NCBI RefSeq assembly: GCF_001729245.1
Contig: NZ_CP015217.1
Span: forward strand, 3,504,001-3,568,000
Reading direction: 5' to 3'
Origin: Leptospira tipperaryensis
GTDB lineage: Bacteria > Spirochaetota > Leptospiria > Leptospirales > Leptospiraceae
Length of the DNA: 64,000 nucleotides
The notes under the pieces were generated by a model that saw only the letters and a program-made list of their open reading frames with translations, searched no databases and was not told the DNA's origin. Below, one piece after another: positions 48,735 to 60,522 of this stretch. How positions within the stretch are numbered: position 1 is the stretch's first letter; the number at the start of each line of letters is the position of its first letter. The position numbers and the translations under genes were made by a program.

Positions 48735-49490
48735 ATCGGTTCAAACGTGCTCTTAACGGGAGTTCCGATCTTGAACGAGCTGCACGAACACTACAGCGCG
48801 TCTCTGATTCTCAGTAAAGACAAACCCTTTCGATTTAGAACCGGGTCCAGCGATTGGATAGAATCTCAGGCCATCTTTGTACGTCCCAATGTTGAACAGC
48901 AACTGGATGCCCAGAACGAAGACGTATTTATCTTTCATTTTGATCCCGATAACATCCGTGTTCACGGGGCATTCTTTCAATTCTCATCCGATTATTTGGA
49001 ATTGGATTCTAATCTTTATAAGAGAATCTTAAAATTCTTAAAAGCTCCAAAATCCGAGGAAGAAGCGATTTCTCTTTGGAAACAAATATTAAACGAACTC
49101 AAAAAGGATCAGAACGTTCCGCAGGAACGTGATTCAAGGATCGAACGTGTGGTCCAAACACTTTCGGAATCAGTTCCCGAAATTGTTTCTTTGGAAGAAT
49201 TGACCAAGTCTTCGGGTTTGTCAGAAAGCAGATTGATGCATTTGTTCAAAGACGAAGTCGGAATTCCGATGAGAAAATACATTCAGTGGTTGAGAATCAA
49301 AGCTTGTGTTCTTTCTCTTTCCAAAGGGAACTCGCTCACGGTGGCGTCTCACGACGCAGGCTTTGCGGATCAGGCTCATATGAGCCGAACATTTCGAGAA
49401 ATGTTCGGTCTCAAACCCTCACTTTTTTTAAAAAATAGCAGTTCCGTTCAAGTAATCTTCTGCGATTTCGAAGATGATATGCAACTCTAA
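48714..49490 (+). CDS. AraC-family transcriptional regulator
   Basis: A 258-residue regulator with a cupin-like N-terminal domain (LFLIGSNVLLTGVPILNELHEHYSASLILS...) and a C-terminal two-HTH AraC domain (SLEELTKSSGLSESRLMHLFKDEVGIPMRKYIQWLRIK and SLTVASHDAGFADQAHMSRTFREMFGLKPS). Homology begins right at the ATG in the terminator loop, so this start seems real even though it has no ribosome site and sits in a hairpin. The frame is open to GTG 48687, which would be translated through the stem. Expression is therefore likely tied to read-through and hairpin opening. Confidence 0.85.
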   Translation: MAGKLFLIGSNVLLTGVPILNELHEHYSASLILSKDKPFRFRTGSSDWIESQAIFVRPNVEQQLDAQNEDVFIFHFDPDNIRVHGAFFQFSSDYLELDSNLYKRILKFLKAPKSEEEAISLWKQILNELKKDQNVPQERDSRIERVVQTLSESVPEIVSLEELTKSSGLSESRLMHLFKDEVGIPMRKYIQWLRIKACVLSLSKGNSLTVASHDAGFADQAHMSRTFREMFGLKPSLFLKNSSSVQVIFCDFEDDMQL

Positions 49491-49564
49491 ACGAAGCCGT
49501 CTCATCCGTGTTCAACGAAACGGAATCGAGAAACGGCGTCTAACAACGATGAAGGGAGTTGAAG

Positions 49565-50056
49565 ATGAAACCAATCGAACAATGGCTGACCGAATACGCG
49601 GATAGCCACCAAAATAAAATCAACAAAAGAATCCATTGGATCATGGTGCCGACCATCATGTTCACTTTACTCGGAATGTTATGGGCCATTCCTTCCGGAT
49701 CCATCCAGAGTATTCTTCCGGAATCATTGGGACAGGCTCGTCTCTTTTTAAACTGGGCGACGATCTTCGCTTTAGTTACGGGAATATTTTATCTCAGACT
49801 TTCCATCCCTATGTTTATCGGGATGATGCTCATGGTCGTCGCGATGTTGTCCGGAATCTATTACATCGCCCTTTCCGGTGTCTCCACGCTGATCAGTATT
49901 TCCGTAGGAGTTTTTATCGTGGCTTGGGTCTTTCAATTTATCGGTCATAAGATCGAAGGAAAAAAACCTTCCTTCTTCAAGGATCTTCAATTTCTTTTGA
50001 TCGGTCCCGCTTGGTGTTTGAGTTATTTCTACAAAAAAATCGGCATTTCCTACTAG
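49565..50056 (+). CDS. Mpo1-like (DUF962) membrane protein
   Basis: A 163-residue membrane protein. N-terminal EQWLTEYADSHQNKINKRIHWIMVP with the conserved HxxxxNxxxHxxxxP pattern, then four or five helices, and QFIGHKIEGKKPSFFKDLQFLLIGPAWCL. In yeast Mpo1 is a dioxygenase in phytosphingosine degradation, with the His residues binding iron; bacterial function is untested. GGGAG lies 6 bases before ATG 49565; the frame is open from 49559. Confidence 0.86.
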   Translation: MKPIEQWLTEYADSHQNKINKRIHWIMVPTIMFTLLGMLWAIPSGSIQSILPESLGQARLFLNWATIFALVTGIFYLRLSIPMFIGMMLMVVAMLSGIYYIALSGVSTLISISVGVFIVAWVFQFIGHKIEGKKPSFFKDLQFLLIGPAWCLSYFYKKIGISY

Positions 50057-50111
50057 GACTTCGATTTAACAAATCGATTGGAAGATATAGGTCTTCCGAT
50101 TCGGATCAATG

Positions 50112-50140
50112 CGGGACTTTTTTTAGTCCCGTTCTTTTTA
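50112..50140 (+). terminator. Intrinsic terminator after Mpo1-like gene
   Basis: CGGGACT (50112-50118) pairs with AGTCCCG (50125-50131), then TTCTTTTTATT. Confidence 0.85.
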
Positions 50141-50259
50141 TTCACATAAGAGCGTATTCGAATCCGTTCAACCTGATTTAAAACTTAGATCGACGTTTGC
50201 AAAACGTTTGACTCGGTAGAAATACAAACTATAATTTTCGTCCCGAAGGAGCGTCTAAT

Positions 50260-50862
<603 letters not shown>

Positions 50863-50965
50863 TCGATACGCAAAACTACATTAAAATTTCTGAATGCGAT
50901 TGAGTTTGTTTTGAAAATTATTTTTAGATTCTTCATTACCGATCCAAAAACAAAAACGGTAAGGA

Positions 50966-51005
50966 CAAAAAAATAGACTTCGGAATTCCTAAGAACTCCG
51001 AAGTC
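50966..51005 (-). terminator. Intrinsic terminator of metal-hydrolase-like gene
   Basis: Read on the minus strand, GACTTCGGA/TCCGAAGTC (50976-50984 and 50997-51005) is followed by a run of T (TATTTTTTT). It lies about 50 bases after the minus-strand stop. Confidence 0.75.
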
Positions 51006-51054
51006 CGAGAGCAAGTGTTTCGGATGGATACGTTAGTAAAAAAAGTGAAGATGA

Positions 51055-51888
51055 TTACAAAGTCGCGAGTTTTGCTTCCGCGAGTTCGTATCCGCCCATC
51101 TGATCCGGATGAAAATCCTTTTTGAAATACTTTAGAAATCCTTTGTATAACGGCGGAACCGAAATCGCCATTTGTTCCCGAGCATATCGACGATCTTCTT
51201 TGAATTTCTTCCAAGAAACTTCTTTATCCGCGAGTAAAAACCAATACTGAAAAAGAATCGCGTAGGACCAGAGCATTACCGTCGCTATCATATATCCGAC
51301 GATTCTTAAAAAATAACTCGGAGCGACTTCTTGTAAAACGTCGTAAACAACTGACTTGTGTTCGATCTCTTCACACGCGTGCCAAACGAGAAGTTTTTTC
51401 ATATCGCCTTGCACGTCTTTTGCCAGATCGTGTTTTAAAGAAATTTCTCCCAGCGTCGCCGTGTAGTGTTCCAGAGCGGCCGTGATCGATAGATTTATTT
51501 TTGGCCCGAAAAGAAAACCCAAAAGTTTAAAGATCACTTTGTAACAAGTGAAGTAATAGAACCTCGCGATTCGATCCAAAGGTAATCCGAACTTACGAAT
51601 CGAAGTCCAAACCCTTTCATGTTCCTTTCCGTGTTGCACTTCCTGGCCGATAAAGGCTTTCACCCGATTCTTCAAGGCTTCGCTTTTGAGCCGGTCCTGA
51701 AACGGTTTTACACTTCGAATAAAAAATCTTTCTCCTTCCGGAAAGATGACGTGAAAGCTGTTCAGAGCGTGCGTCATAATTGCGTTGTCATTAAAATAAT
51801 ATCTTGGAACATTCTCCAGAGCTTCGAAGTCCATCTTGCGGACGGAAGGAGCGTTCCCATCGATCGTTTTCGTAAACGGCTTTTTCAT
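51055..51888 (-). CDS. Predicted metal-dependent hydrolase (PF10118 family)
   Basis: A 277-residue helical protein with the family's ferritin-like metal motifs: FIGQEVQHGKEHERVW (E..H..H) and LVWHACEEIEHKSVVYDV. A hydrophobic stretch near residue 205-230 may touch the membrane. Substrate unknown. ATG 51888 follows GAGGG by 6 bases; the frame is open from TTG 51894. Confidence 0.85.
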   Translation of the reverse strand: MKKPFTKTIDGNAPSVRKMDFEALENVPRYYFNDNAIMTHALNSFHVIFPEGERFFIRSVKPFQDRLKSEALKNRVKAFIGQEVQHGKEHERVWTSIRKFGLPLDRIARFYYFTCYKVIFKLLGFLFGPKINLSITAALEHYTATLGEISLKHDLAKDVQGDMKKLLVWHACEEIEHKSVVYDVLQEVAPSYFLRIVGYMIATVMLWSYAILFQYWFLLADKEVSWKKFKEDRRYAREQMAISVPPLYKGFLKYFKKDFHPDQMGGYELAEAKLATL

Positions 51889-52118
51889 TTCCAACCCTCT
51901 TCATCTAAAAAGTTTTTTGTTTCCAACGCGGGATAAGAATACCCGATCTTCCAGATTGGTTCTGTCCGAATCCCAAAAACACTTATGGATTTCAAAATCG
52001 GCTAGTATTTTTGATGGAAGAATCCGGATTCTCCATTGAAAAAAAAATCTCCCGAAGCTTGAACCCAGGAATCTTCTTTACGGATTATGCAGGATACAAA
52101 TTCTGGAACGCAAGGTAA

Positions 52119-52195
<77 letters not shown>

Positions 52196-52262
52196 CCCTT
52201 CCTTCGAAGAACACTTCGAACTTGTTTGTTCCCATCGGGATTTCGCTTTCAAGATTCTCAAT

Positions 52263-53468
52263 ATGCCCGATTCACGAAAAAAAATCATCACGCAGACGAT
52301 TCTCGTTCTTTCTTTAGTCAGTCTTTTGACGGACGTAGCTTCGGAGATGCTCTATCCGATTCTTCCCATCTATCTCAAAGAAATCGGATTCTCCATTTTC
52401 CTCATCGGAATTTTAGAAGGAGTCGCGGAGGCCACCGCAGGTTTTAGCAAGGGTTCGTTTGGAAGAATGTCCGATCTCAGTGGAAAACGATTACCCTTTG
52501 TTCGCTGGGGTTATCTCCTGAGCGCGCTTTCCAAACCGATGATGACTTTTTTGGTTTCTCCGATTTGGGTTTTTCTGATTCGCACCACGGACCGTCTTGG
52601 AAAAGGAATTCGCACGTCGGCGAGAGACGCGCTTCTTTCGGACGAGACAACGATCAAAAATAAAGGAATGGTCTTCGGGTTTCATCGATCCATGGATACG
52701 TTTGGAGCGGTTTTAGGACCGGTTTGCGCGCTCGTCTTTCTCTACTTTTATCCGGGACGATACAAAGAATTATTCTTATTCGCATTCTTTCCGGGAATCC
52801 TTGCGATCGCGTTTACGTTTTTGATTCGAGAAAAATACAGAGAACCGGCTCTTCGCAAAGAAGGTGAGAATTCTCATTCTATCTTACTCTTCTTTCAATA
52901 TTGGAAAACTTCCCCGACCTCTTATAGAAATCTTTGCAAAGGAATCCTGCTCTTTTCTCTCTTTAACGGATCCGACGTTTTTCTTCTTCTCAGATTGAAA
53001 GAATTCGGACTGAGCGATTCCGCTTCAATCGGCGCTTATATCTTTTACAATCTCGTCTATGCAGGCGCGGCCTATCCCCTTGGAATCTTAGGGGACAAGA
53101 TCGGATTGAAGAGTCTTTTTATCTTCGGACTCGGTTGTTTCGCTCTCGTTTATTTTGGAATGGGATTCGGGACTTCTTCCTGGGTTCTCTGGATTTCATT
53201 TTCAATCTACGGAATTTTTGCCGCTTCCACGGAAGGAATTTCAAGAGCCTGGATCACAAATCTTGTGCCTCAGACCGAAACCGCGACTGCATTAGGAACT
53301 TTTAATGCGTTTCAAAGTCTTTGTATGATTCTCGCGAGTTCCATCACAGGATTTCTTTGGACTCAGTGGAATTCTACCGTTGCTTTGAGCGCCTCCGGAA
53401 TTGTCGCGCTCCTTGCGGGCACGTATATATTCTTCTCGGAAGCTCCCACAAAACAAAAAAGCCCCTGA
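52263..53468 (+). CDS. MFS transporter
   Basis: A 401-residue major-facilitator protein with about 12 transmembrane helices. The loop 2-3 motif DRLGKGIRTSARDALLSDE and MVFGFHRSMDTFGAVLGP are characteristic of one MFS subgroup of unknown substrate. The start follows tRNA-Val by 68 bases on the same strand, so read-through expression is possible. It ends inside the arm of a terminator hairpin. Confidence 0.9.
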   Translation: MPDSRKKIITQTILVLSLVSLLTDVASEMLYPILPIYLKEIGFSIFLIGILEGVAEATAGFSKGSFGRMSDLSGKRLPFVRWGYLLSALSKPMMTFLVSPIWVFLIRTTDRLGKGIRTSARDALLSDETTIKNKGMVFGFHRSMDTFGAVLGPVCALVFLYFYPGRYKELFLFAFFPGILAIAFTFLIREKYREPALRKEGENSHSILLFFQYWKTSPTSYRNLCKGILLFSLFNGSDVFLLLRLKEFGLSDSASIGAYIFYNLVYAGAAYPLGILGDKIGLKSLFIFGLGCFALVYFGMGFGTSSWVLWISFSIYGIFAASTEGISRAWITNLVPQTETATALGTFNAFQSLCMILASSITGFLWTQWNSTVALSASGIVALLAGTYIFFSEAPTKQKSP

Positions 53469-53486
53469 GGTAAGTCAGGAGCTTTC
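53460..53486 (+). terminator. Hairpin terminator after MFS gene
   Basis: AGCCCCTGA (53460-53468, containing the stop) pairs with TCAGGAGCT (53475-53483) with one G-T pair, then TTCAT. Confidence 0.65.
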
Positions 53487-53552
53487 ATACACCGGTTTGG
53501 TTTGATTTTTATTTAACGATTGAGTTTAGAATTTAGAATTTCGATTCGTTCT

Positions 53553-54428
<876 letters not shown>

Positions 54429-54477
54429 GCAATTCCCTCTCTTGTAATATCGGTTTTTAGAATCTCGGGTTAAAGTT

Positions 54478-55038
<561 letters not shown>

Positions 55039-55114
55039 TTTAATTGGTTGCGTCTTTTACGCATCGCACAATTCTAGAATTCGTCGCAAAACCCTTCGGT
55101 CAAGCAAAATACCC

Positions 55115-55987
55115 ATGCCAAGCCTATTGTTCGATTGTATCTTCCTGAACGGACTCACTAAAAAGGAGGAAAAACTTCTGTTCTCACTCCTAGACTGGAA
55201 AGAAATTTCTTATTTAGAATGGTCGAGCGCGGGAAGATTTCCTGAGACAAAGAAGGAAGAAATCGTAATTCGGAAATCGGTCGAAGCAGATTCCTTACGA
55301 ACTTCGTTGGATTGGTCGAAACAACCTCTCTTGATCGGAAGAATCGATTCTAAACTTTTGAAAGAACTTCTTGATCAAGGTTTGAATTACTTTTTAAATT
55401 TAGAATCTTCTAAAATCATAGATATTCCTTTAGAGGAAATTTCATTTAGAAAAGGTCTGAATTCGATCGTTGTCAGCCCCGATCCTTTTTTGTATCAGAG
55501 AATCCGCGCGCACCTAAGAGCCATGGGCTGGGAAACCTATCCTTGCAGAGAACTTTCCATTCTCAGAGAACGATATAAAGAATACGAACCCGGAATCCTA
55601 TTCGTAGACTGGGAAAGACTGAACGTCAAAGAAGCCGTAGAACAACTCAAAAATCTTCCGCAGAGATCGACCTTTCCGCCGATCATCGGAATCAGAGACG
55701 TAAAAAGAGAAAATCTTTTTCAAGATCTTTCTATGGGAATCCGGGATTACTGTCAGGAACTATATTCAGAAAAAGAAATATTAGAAATACTGAATCAATC
55801 AATATTCGAACCCGAAAGAGAAAATATCGGTTCCGAAAATCAAAAAAGAATAATTTTCGAGTTTAGAACCGGAATTCAACCCACCGGGATTCGAATCGAA
55901 AGAATCGCACCGACTCGGTTCTCGACGGATCGGTTGGAAAAAATAAAACTCAGGAATTTGCTGAGCTGGATGCAGAATTTTCTCTGA
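55115..55987 (+). CDS. Degenerate receiver-domain protein
   Basis: A 290-residue protein with a central receiver-like domain ([31 protein letters not shown]...[35 protein letters not shown]). The Asp of ILFVDWE stands at the phosphoacceptor place, but the acidic pocket reads VSPD, so phosphorylation is doubtful. N- and C-terminal parts match nothing I know. The frame is open from 55025 but ATG 55115 is the first good start. Confidence 0.65.
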   Translation: MPSLLFDCIFLNGLTKKEEKLLFSLLDWKEISYLEWSSAGRFPETKKEEIVIRKSVEADSLRTSLDWSKQPLLIGRIDSKLLKELLDQGLNYFLNLESSKIIDIPLEEISFRKGLNSIVVSPDPFLYQRIRAHLRAMGWETYPCRELSILRERYKEYEPGILFVDWERLNVKEAVEQLKNLPQRSTFPPIIGIRDVKRENLFQDLSMGIRDYCQELYSEKEILEILNQSIFEPERENIGSENQKRIIFEFRTGIQPTGIRIERIAPTRFSTDRLEKIKLRNLLSWMQNFL

Positions 55988-56018
55988 GCGATTGTTCCGA
56001 TAAACCGAGTTCAATCAA

Positions 56019-56052
56019 AATAATTCTTGAAGACGGACTTAAAGTCCGGTTT
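56019..56052. repeat. ATAATTCTTGAAG-CGGAC hairpin repeat, copy 2
   Basis: AATAATTCTTGAAGACGGACTTAAAGTCCGGTTT matches 26881-26913 with few changes, and again follows a gene end, so probably a repeated terminator element. Confidence 0.5.
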
Positions 56053-56183
56053 GAAGTAAAATAGAGAAAAGTATTATACGTGGATAGCGGAGTTCAAAGA
56101 TATGCGGCCCACAGATTTTATCTTAGAAAAAGAATGATCTTCTCCTCTCATCATTTCGTCTGAATGCTAAAGTAGAATTTAGA

Positions 56184-56378
56184 ATGTTAGAAACACATTA
56201 TATATCTTCGCCTGAAATCGAATCCATCGGATACGACCCGGAAATAAAAGAACTTCACGTTCGAATGAGAAACGGAAAGGAAAGAATCTTTGTAAAAATC
56301 GAAAGAGAAGTCTACACCGAGTTGATGCAATCCGGCTCTAAGATGGAATTCCTACAAAAACTAATCGAATCCGTTTGA
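56184..56378 (+). CDS. KTSC-domain small protein
   Basis: A 64-residue protein fitting the KTSC fold: SSPEIESIGYDPEIKELHVRMRNGKERIF, EVYTELMQSGSKMEFLQKLIES. The KTSC name refers to a Lys-Thr-Ser-Cys motif, here changed (SGSKM). Function unknown. Confidence 0.72.
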   Translation: MLETHYISSPEIESIGYDPEIKELHVRMRNGKERIFVKIEREVYTELMQSGSKMEFLQKLIESV

Positions 56379-56452
56379 TATTTCTCTGTTCGTTTATTTA
56401 TTATTGAAGTAATTATTTCTTATATAATCATTGGAATCCGAGATACAAACAA

Positions 56453-56920
56453 ATGTCAAAAGGCAAAGAAAAAAAGACTTCACAACTCATCGATACCGCC
56501 TTCGCTTATTATTTTCACAGAACCGATCGACTGTTAAGACTTCACTTTACGAAACTTATGGCCGATTACAACGAAGATATCACCGTTGAACAATGGATTC
56601 TACTCAACCAGCTTTCAGTCACCGAATCCGCTTCGCAGACGGATCTCGTCGATAAAACCTTTAAAGACAGACCGAACGTTACTCGCCTTTTAGACGGCTT
56701 GGAGAAAAAAGATTTAGTACAAAGGCAGGACGACCCGGAAGACAGAAGAAAATTCCAAGTCGTAATTACAAAAAAAGGAAAAGCCCTTTTGGAGAGGACC
56801 GTTCCCCTTATGTTACAAGAGAGAAAATACGTTTATAAGGGTCTAAGCAATTCCGATTTACAAACTCTAAAAAGAATTTCTGAAACGATCGAAAACAACG
56901 TTTTGGATGGAAGAATCTAA
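56453..56920 (+). CDS. MarR-family transcriptional regulator
   Basis: A 155-residue winged-helix regulator with VTESASQTDLVDKTFKDRPNVTRLLDGLEKKDLVQRQDDPEDRRKFQVVITKKGKALLE, the MarR recognition helix and wing. The convergent thioredoxin-fold gene is not an obvious target. Ligand unknown. Confidence 0.9.
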   Translation: MSKGKEKKTSQLIDTAFAYYFHRTDRLLRLHFTKLMADYNEDITVEQWILLNQLSVTESASQTDLVDKTFKDRPNVTRLLDGLEKKDLVQRQDDPEDRRKFQVVITKKGKALLERTVPLMLQERKYVYKGLSNSDLQTLKRISETIENNVLDGRI

Positions 56921-56971
56921 GATGTTTTCTCGTTTCAGAATTTAACGTTCGGTCCGATTGCGATTTAAGAA

Positions 56972-57508
56972 TCAGTTGAGATGCGCTTTTAGATCTTCCA
57001 ATGAAATATGATCCGTAACCTTTTTTGAAAATTTCACGATCTGCATCCTCAAATCCGGTCCGATCAAAAATTCCGCGGGCATACGATCCATTTTCATACC
57101 GGGAACTTTTTTCATTTCAAAACCCAATCCTTCGGCTTCCTTGATCTCCTTCTTTCCGGTCAAAATCGTTTTTACAACTCCCAACCAAGAAAAACCGACG
57201 TCGTAGAGTTTATAAAGACTATTGGACGGATCCGGAATCAATGGGAATGGAATTTCTTTTTTACCGACACTATTTTTAATACTCTCCTCAGTGGATTCGA
57301 ATACCGCCAAAATCTGAAGCCCCTTTCTTTGAAGTTCAGGATAGGCGTTTAAGAGCTGATGAACTCTCAAATTGCAAAGAGCGCATTCCGCGTTCCTAAA
57401 AAAGGCCAAAAGAGTATATTTCCCCTTCAGATCTTCAAGATGAATCGTTTTTCCAAGATAATCTTTTACAGTAAACGCTTTCGCGTTATCTCCCGTTTTT
57501 AGTCTCAT
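56972..57508 (-). CDS. Peroxiredoxin-like (AhpC/TSA) protein
   Basis: A 178-residue thioredoxin-fold protein: GDNAKAFTVKDYLGKTIHLEDLKGKYTLLAFFRNAECALCNLRVHQL, with a Cys pair ECALC at about residues 39-42. The usual peroxiredoxin TxxC is replaced by this CxxC, as in AhpC/TSA relatives of the thiol oxidoreductase type. GAAAGGAG precedes the ATG. Confidence 0.85.
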   Translation of the reverse strand: MRLKTGDNAKAFTVKDYLGKTIHLEDLKGKYTLLAFFRNAECALCNLRVHQLLNAYPELQRKGLQILAVFESTEESIKNSVGKKEIPFPLIPDPSNSLYKLYDVGFSWLGVVKTILTGKKEIKEAEGLGFEMKKVPGMKMDRMPAEFLIGPDLRMQIVKFSKKVTDHISLEDLKAHLN

Positions 57509-57728
57509 AAAAATCTCCTTTCATTCTAAGTCAAAGATTAGACGCATTTTATTGCCTATGCAACAATTATTTAAACATCATTTTTGATTTTTTAGACAAA
57601 TCTCGAAAAATTTTTCGATTTTATGAGATTTCTCAAACAAAAAGAATCGGTCATCGATGACCGTAGATTTATTTGAAGAGTCAAAAGATCCTTGACTTTT
57701 CTTTTCAAAACCCTACTTTCCTCAAATC

Positions 57729-58658
57729 ATGAAACGTATCCTGCTCTACACACTATCCCTTTTACTGGTTTTATTGATCGTTCTTCCTTTTATCGCTGAT
57801 GGAGAAAATCAAATCATTGATTCCGAAATTCGATCCAAAAGTGGTGGAACCTTTATCGAAACTCCGGATGGATTCGTTCATTACGAGTTCAAGGGACCTG
57901 AAAATGGCGATGTCGTAATTTTAGTTCCGGGATTCTCCAATCCTCTTTTTATTTACGAACCTTTATCCAAAATTCTTCAAAAGGAAGGATATCGAGTTCT
58001 TACGATGGATCTTTTTGGAAGAGGTCTTTCCGATCGACCGGATACGATCTACAATCCGGAACTTTTTGAAAGGGAATTGCTTTCTTTATTCCATTCTTTG
58101 AATATTCAAAAACCGGTAAATTTAATCGGAACTTCCATGGGAGGGATCATAGTAAGTCAGTTTACGCTAAAACATCCTGAAAAAGTCAAAAAATTAGGTT
58201 TGATTGCGCCTGCGGGTTTTCCAATGGAACTTCCTTTGCTGGGAAAATTGACAAGGCTTCCATGGATCGGCGACTATTTTACAAAAGCATTTGGAGACAG
58301 AGCGATTCTAAACGGTTCTAAGACAAATTTCTTTGCTCCGGAAAAGTTTCCGGATTTCAACTCAATCTATAAAGAGCAAATGAAATACATCGGTTTCAAA
58401 AGAGCCATTCTTTCCAGTTTAAGAAACATGCCTTTAGAATCCTTTCAAAAAGATTACGAAAAATTAAGCGAGAGCCCAATTCCTAAATTGCTGATCTGGG
58501 GAAGGAATGACAAGGTCGTTCCTTTTAAGAATAGCGAAGCGGCCCTCAAAACTCTAAAGGGCATCGAGTTTCTTCCTTTAGAGAATGAGGGACATATCCC
58601 TCATTTCGAATCTCCTGAAAGAATCACTCCAAAACTGCTTGAATTTTTGAAAAAGTAA
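57729..58658 (+). CDS. Membrane-anchored alpha/beta hydrolase
   Basis: A 309-residue hydrolase. N-terminal hydrophobic helix (ILLYTLSLLLVLLIVLPFIADG), then the oxyanion loop VPGFSNP, nucleophile elbow GTSMGG (Ser within), acid in LIWGRNDKVVP and His in ENEGHIPHFE. Lipid or ester substrate likely; exact substrate unknown. Confidence 0.9.
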   Translation: MKRILLYTLSLLLVLLIVLPFIADGENQIIDSEIRSKSGGTFIETPDGFVHYEFKGPENGDVVILVPGFSNPLFIYEPLSKILQKEGYRVLTMDLFGRGLSDRPDTIYNPELFERELLSLFHSLNIQKPVNLIGTSMGGIIVSQFTLKHPEKVKKLGLIAPAGFPMELPLLGKLTRLPWIGDYFTKAFGDRAILNGSKTNFFAPEKFPDFNSIYKEQMKYIGFKRAILSSLRNMPLESFQKDYEKLSESPIPKLLIWGRNDKVVPFKNSEAALKTLKGIEFLPLENEGHIPHFESPERITPKLLEFLKK

Positions 58659-58695
58659 AAAGTAGGAACTCACACGTTTCCAAAAATCCTACTTT
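58658..58695. terminator. Bidirectional hairpin between convergent genes
   Basis: AAAAGTAGGA (58658-58667) pairs with TCCTACTTT (58687-58695), flanked by A and T runs. The loop begins with GTAGGAACTC, a variant of the repeat family. Confidence 0.6.
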
Positions 58696-58705
58696 CAAAA
58701 TTCAA

Positions 58706-59251
58706 TCAATCCAGTGGAACTAAATACGTCGTTTTATGTTCGGTCAGGGGTTCGTAGATTTCCATAGAATGTTTCCCCTTTAAGTTACAACCTTTCTCTT
58801 CGCAGGCCTGGAAAACCTTTGGGTAAACCTTGTAGATTCCTAAAAAAATCGAGAGAAAGTTCTTTAGAGGAAATTCGGCTAAGACATACTTTTTCTCGGG
58901 GATGGTGCGCATCTTTAATTCGAGCGAGAGACCTTCCGGAACTTTCGAAATTGGTTCCGTCAAAATAGCGCCCACTTCACAACGAAGTTTTTCTTTGGGA
59001 ACTTCATTCGGATTGTCTAAATAGATTCCAAAAAGTTTGAAGTTGTGAATTCCTTTTGCCGGAAGTTCTTTCTGTAGAGTTTCAAAAGTAATGCCGACAT
59101 TTCGATAGTCGCCAATTCTTTCGTGGGATAAAACGTAAAACGGACCGCGGCTTTCTTCTTTTACTGGAACCGTATCAAAGACGCCCATGTAAAATAAGAA
59201 TCCGAATAAACACAGCGCCAAAATCAGCGTCGAAAAAGTTAAGATTTTCAT
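58706..59251 (-). CDS. Membrane-anchored GyrI-like protein
   Basis: A 181-residue protein with an N-terminal helix ([23 protein letters not shown]) and a GyrI-like ligand-binding fold ([65 protein letters not shown]). GyrI/SBM domains bind small molecules. The frame is open to a GTG at 59257, but the ATG at 59251 follows GAGGTG properly. Confidence 0.75.
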   Translation of the reverse strand: MKILTFSTLILALCLFGFLFYMGVFDTVPVKEESRGPFYVLSHERIGDYRNVGITFETLQKELPAKGIHNFKLFGIYLDNPNEVPKEKLRCEVGAILTEPISKVPEGLSLELKMRTIPEKKYVLAEFPLKNFLSIFLGIYKVYPKVFQACEEKGCNLKGKHSMEIYEPLTEHKTTYLVPLD

Positions 59252-59604
59252 ATTCACCTCAAAGACTTAAGATTATAAAAAAGGATATAACAGCTTATTG
59301 TACTTAGGAAATCGAATCTCTCGGATCTTTTCAAAATAGCTTCCATTTTTTAATGCTCGCATTCGAATTTTATTCCCAGACGAGGCAATCTCCTACTAGA
59401 GCTTTTTCGGATCTACCTTTCTTCGGCTTTCTTTATCGAAGATCGAACCCAACCTCTAACCTTACAATCGATCCCGAGGTTCGATAGAACTTTCCCCGGA
59501 AACAGGCAAAAGCTTCCACCGATCCGAATTCATTCCTTTTACTGGCTTCTAATCAAACAAAGATCCCCTCCTCGACCGAATTACGAATCGAAAATCATCT
59601 TTTT

Positions 59605-59616
59605 TGAACATGTTCA
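59605..59616. promoter_or_regulatory. Operator-like palindrome, copy 1
   Basis: TGAACATGTTCA, perfect 12-base palindrome, 69 bases before the ankyrin-gene ATG. Confidence 0.7.
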
Positions 59617-59655
59617 TAAATATTGGTTTACAAACCCGCGACGTCGGCTCAATAT

Positions 59656-59669
59656 TTGAACATGTTCAA
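59656..59669. promoter_or_regulatory. Operator-like palindrome, copy 2
   Basis: TTGAACATGTTCAA, perfect 14-base palindrome, centre-to-centre 52 bases (about five helical turns) from copy 1, and directly before the GGAG ribosome site. The TetR gene of this operon is the likely binder. Confidence 0.7.
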
Positions 59670-59685
59670 TTTTTGGAGTAAAACT

Positions 59686-60522
59686 ATGAAACGAATGAAC
59701 TTGATTCTCCTCACATGCTTTTTTGGAATCGTATCCTCCGCTTACGGAGATTCTCAGAGCGATTTCTTTGAAGAAGTTCGAAAAGGAGATCTGATAAAGA
59801 TCGAAAAGGCCCTCACCAAGGAACCGGAATTGGTGGAATATACTGACAGCAGAGGCAGAAGCGCAGTGTTTTATGCGATTGAAAGCGGAAATCCAAAGGT
59901 TCTAAAATACATTTTGGATCGATACAATCCGATCGACAGAGCGGACAACGCTGGTGAATATCCGATTCATCTTGCAGCTAAATATCCCGATAGCAAGTTG
60001 ATAGAATTGTTGATCGATCGTGATTCTTATTTGGAATATCTCAATCGAAACGGTGAAAATGCATTGGATGTCGCTTTACAATACGGAAATAGCAATGCGG
60101 CCGCGTATTTGATGGCAAAAGGACTGAAGGCTTCCAGACCAAAATCGGGTCCTTTTACCATCGGACTCTATTCCGCGTATCTCATCATCAGCATCTTGAT
60201 GACCATCTGGGTAGCGAGAACACTTTTCAACAACGGAAGAATCTTCTTGGTTCAGATGTTTAACGGAGAGGAAAAGCTTGCGGATTCCATCAATCATCTT
60301 CTGATCGTTGGATTCTACTTGATCAATATCGGCTACATAAGCCTTTCCTTGACTACCAACCAAAAGCCTTTAGATCTGGCAGAATGTATCGAAGTCTTAA
60401 CCACAAAAGTCGGTGTTGTACTTTTGATCTTAGGAGCGATGCATTTTTTCAATCTATTCTTATTTGCAAAGTTCAGAAAGAAAATCTCATCCAGTTTTGG
60501 AGAAGCTGAAGCCAGGGCATGA
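59686..60522 (+). CDS. Ankyrin-repeat membrane protein
   Basis: A 278-residue exported/membrane protein: signal peptide (LILLTCFFGIVSSAYG), about three ankyrin repeats (about 28-145: DSRGRSAVFYAIESGNPKVLKYIL, NAGEYPIHLAAKYPDSKLIELLI, NGENALDVALQYGNSNAAAYLM), then three transmembrane helices. Ankyrin repeats bind proteins, here probably in the periplasm. ATG 59686 follows GGAG; the frame is open from 59623. It overlaps the TetR gene by 4 bases. Confidence 0.85.
   Translation: MKRMNLILLTCFFGIVSSAYGDSQSDFFEEVRKGDLIKIEKALTKEPELVEYTDSRGRSAVFYAIESGNPKVLKYILDRYNPIDRADNAGEYPIHLAAKYPDSKLIELLIDRDSYLEYLNRNGENALDVALQYGNSNAAAYLMAKGLKASRPKSGPFTIGLYSAYLIISILMTIWVARTLFNNGRIFLVQMFNGEEKLADSINHLLIVGFYLINIGYISLSLTTNQKPLDLAECIEVLTTKVGVVLLILGAMHFFNLFLFAKFRKKISSSFGEAEARA

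Larger units (their letters stand above)
59252..59685. other. Divergent intergenic region with twin palindromes
   Basis: About 430 bases. The only clear structures are the two TGAACATGTTCA palindromes at its right end, listed separately. Confidence 0.5.
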
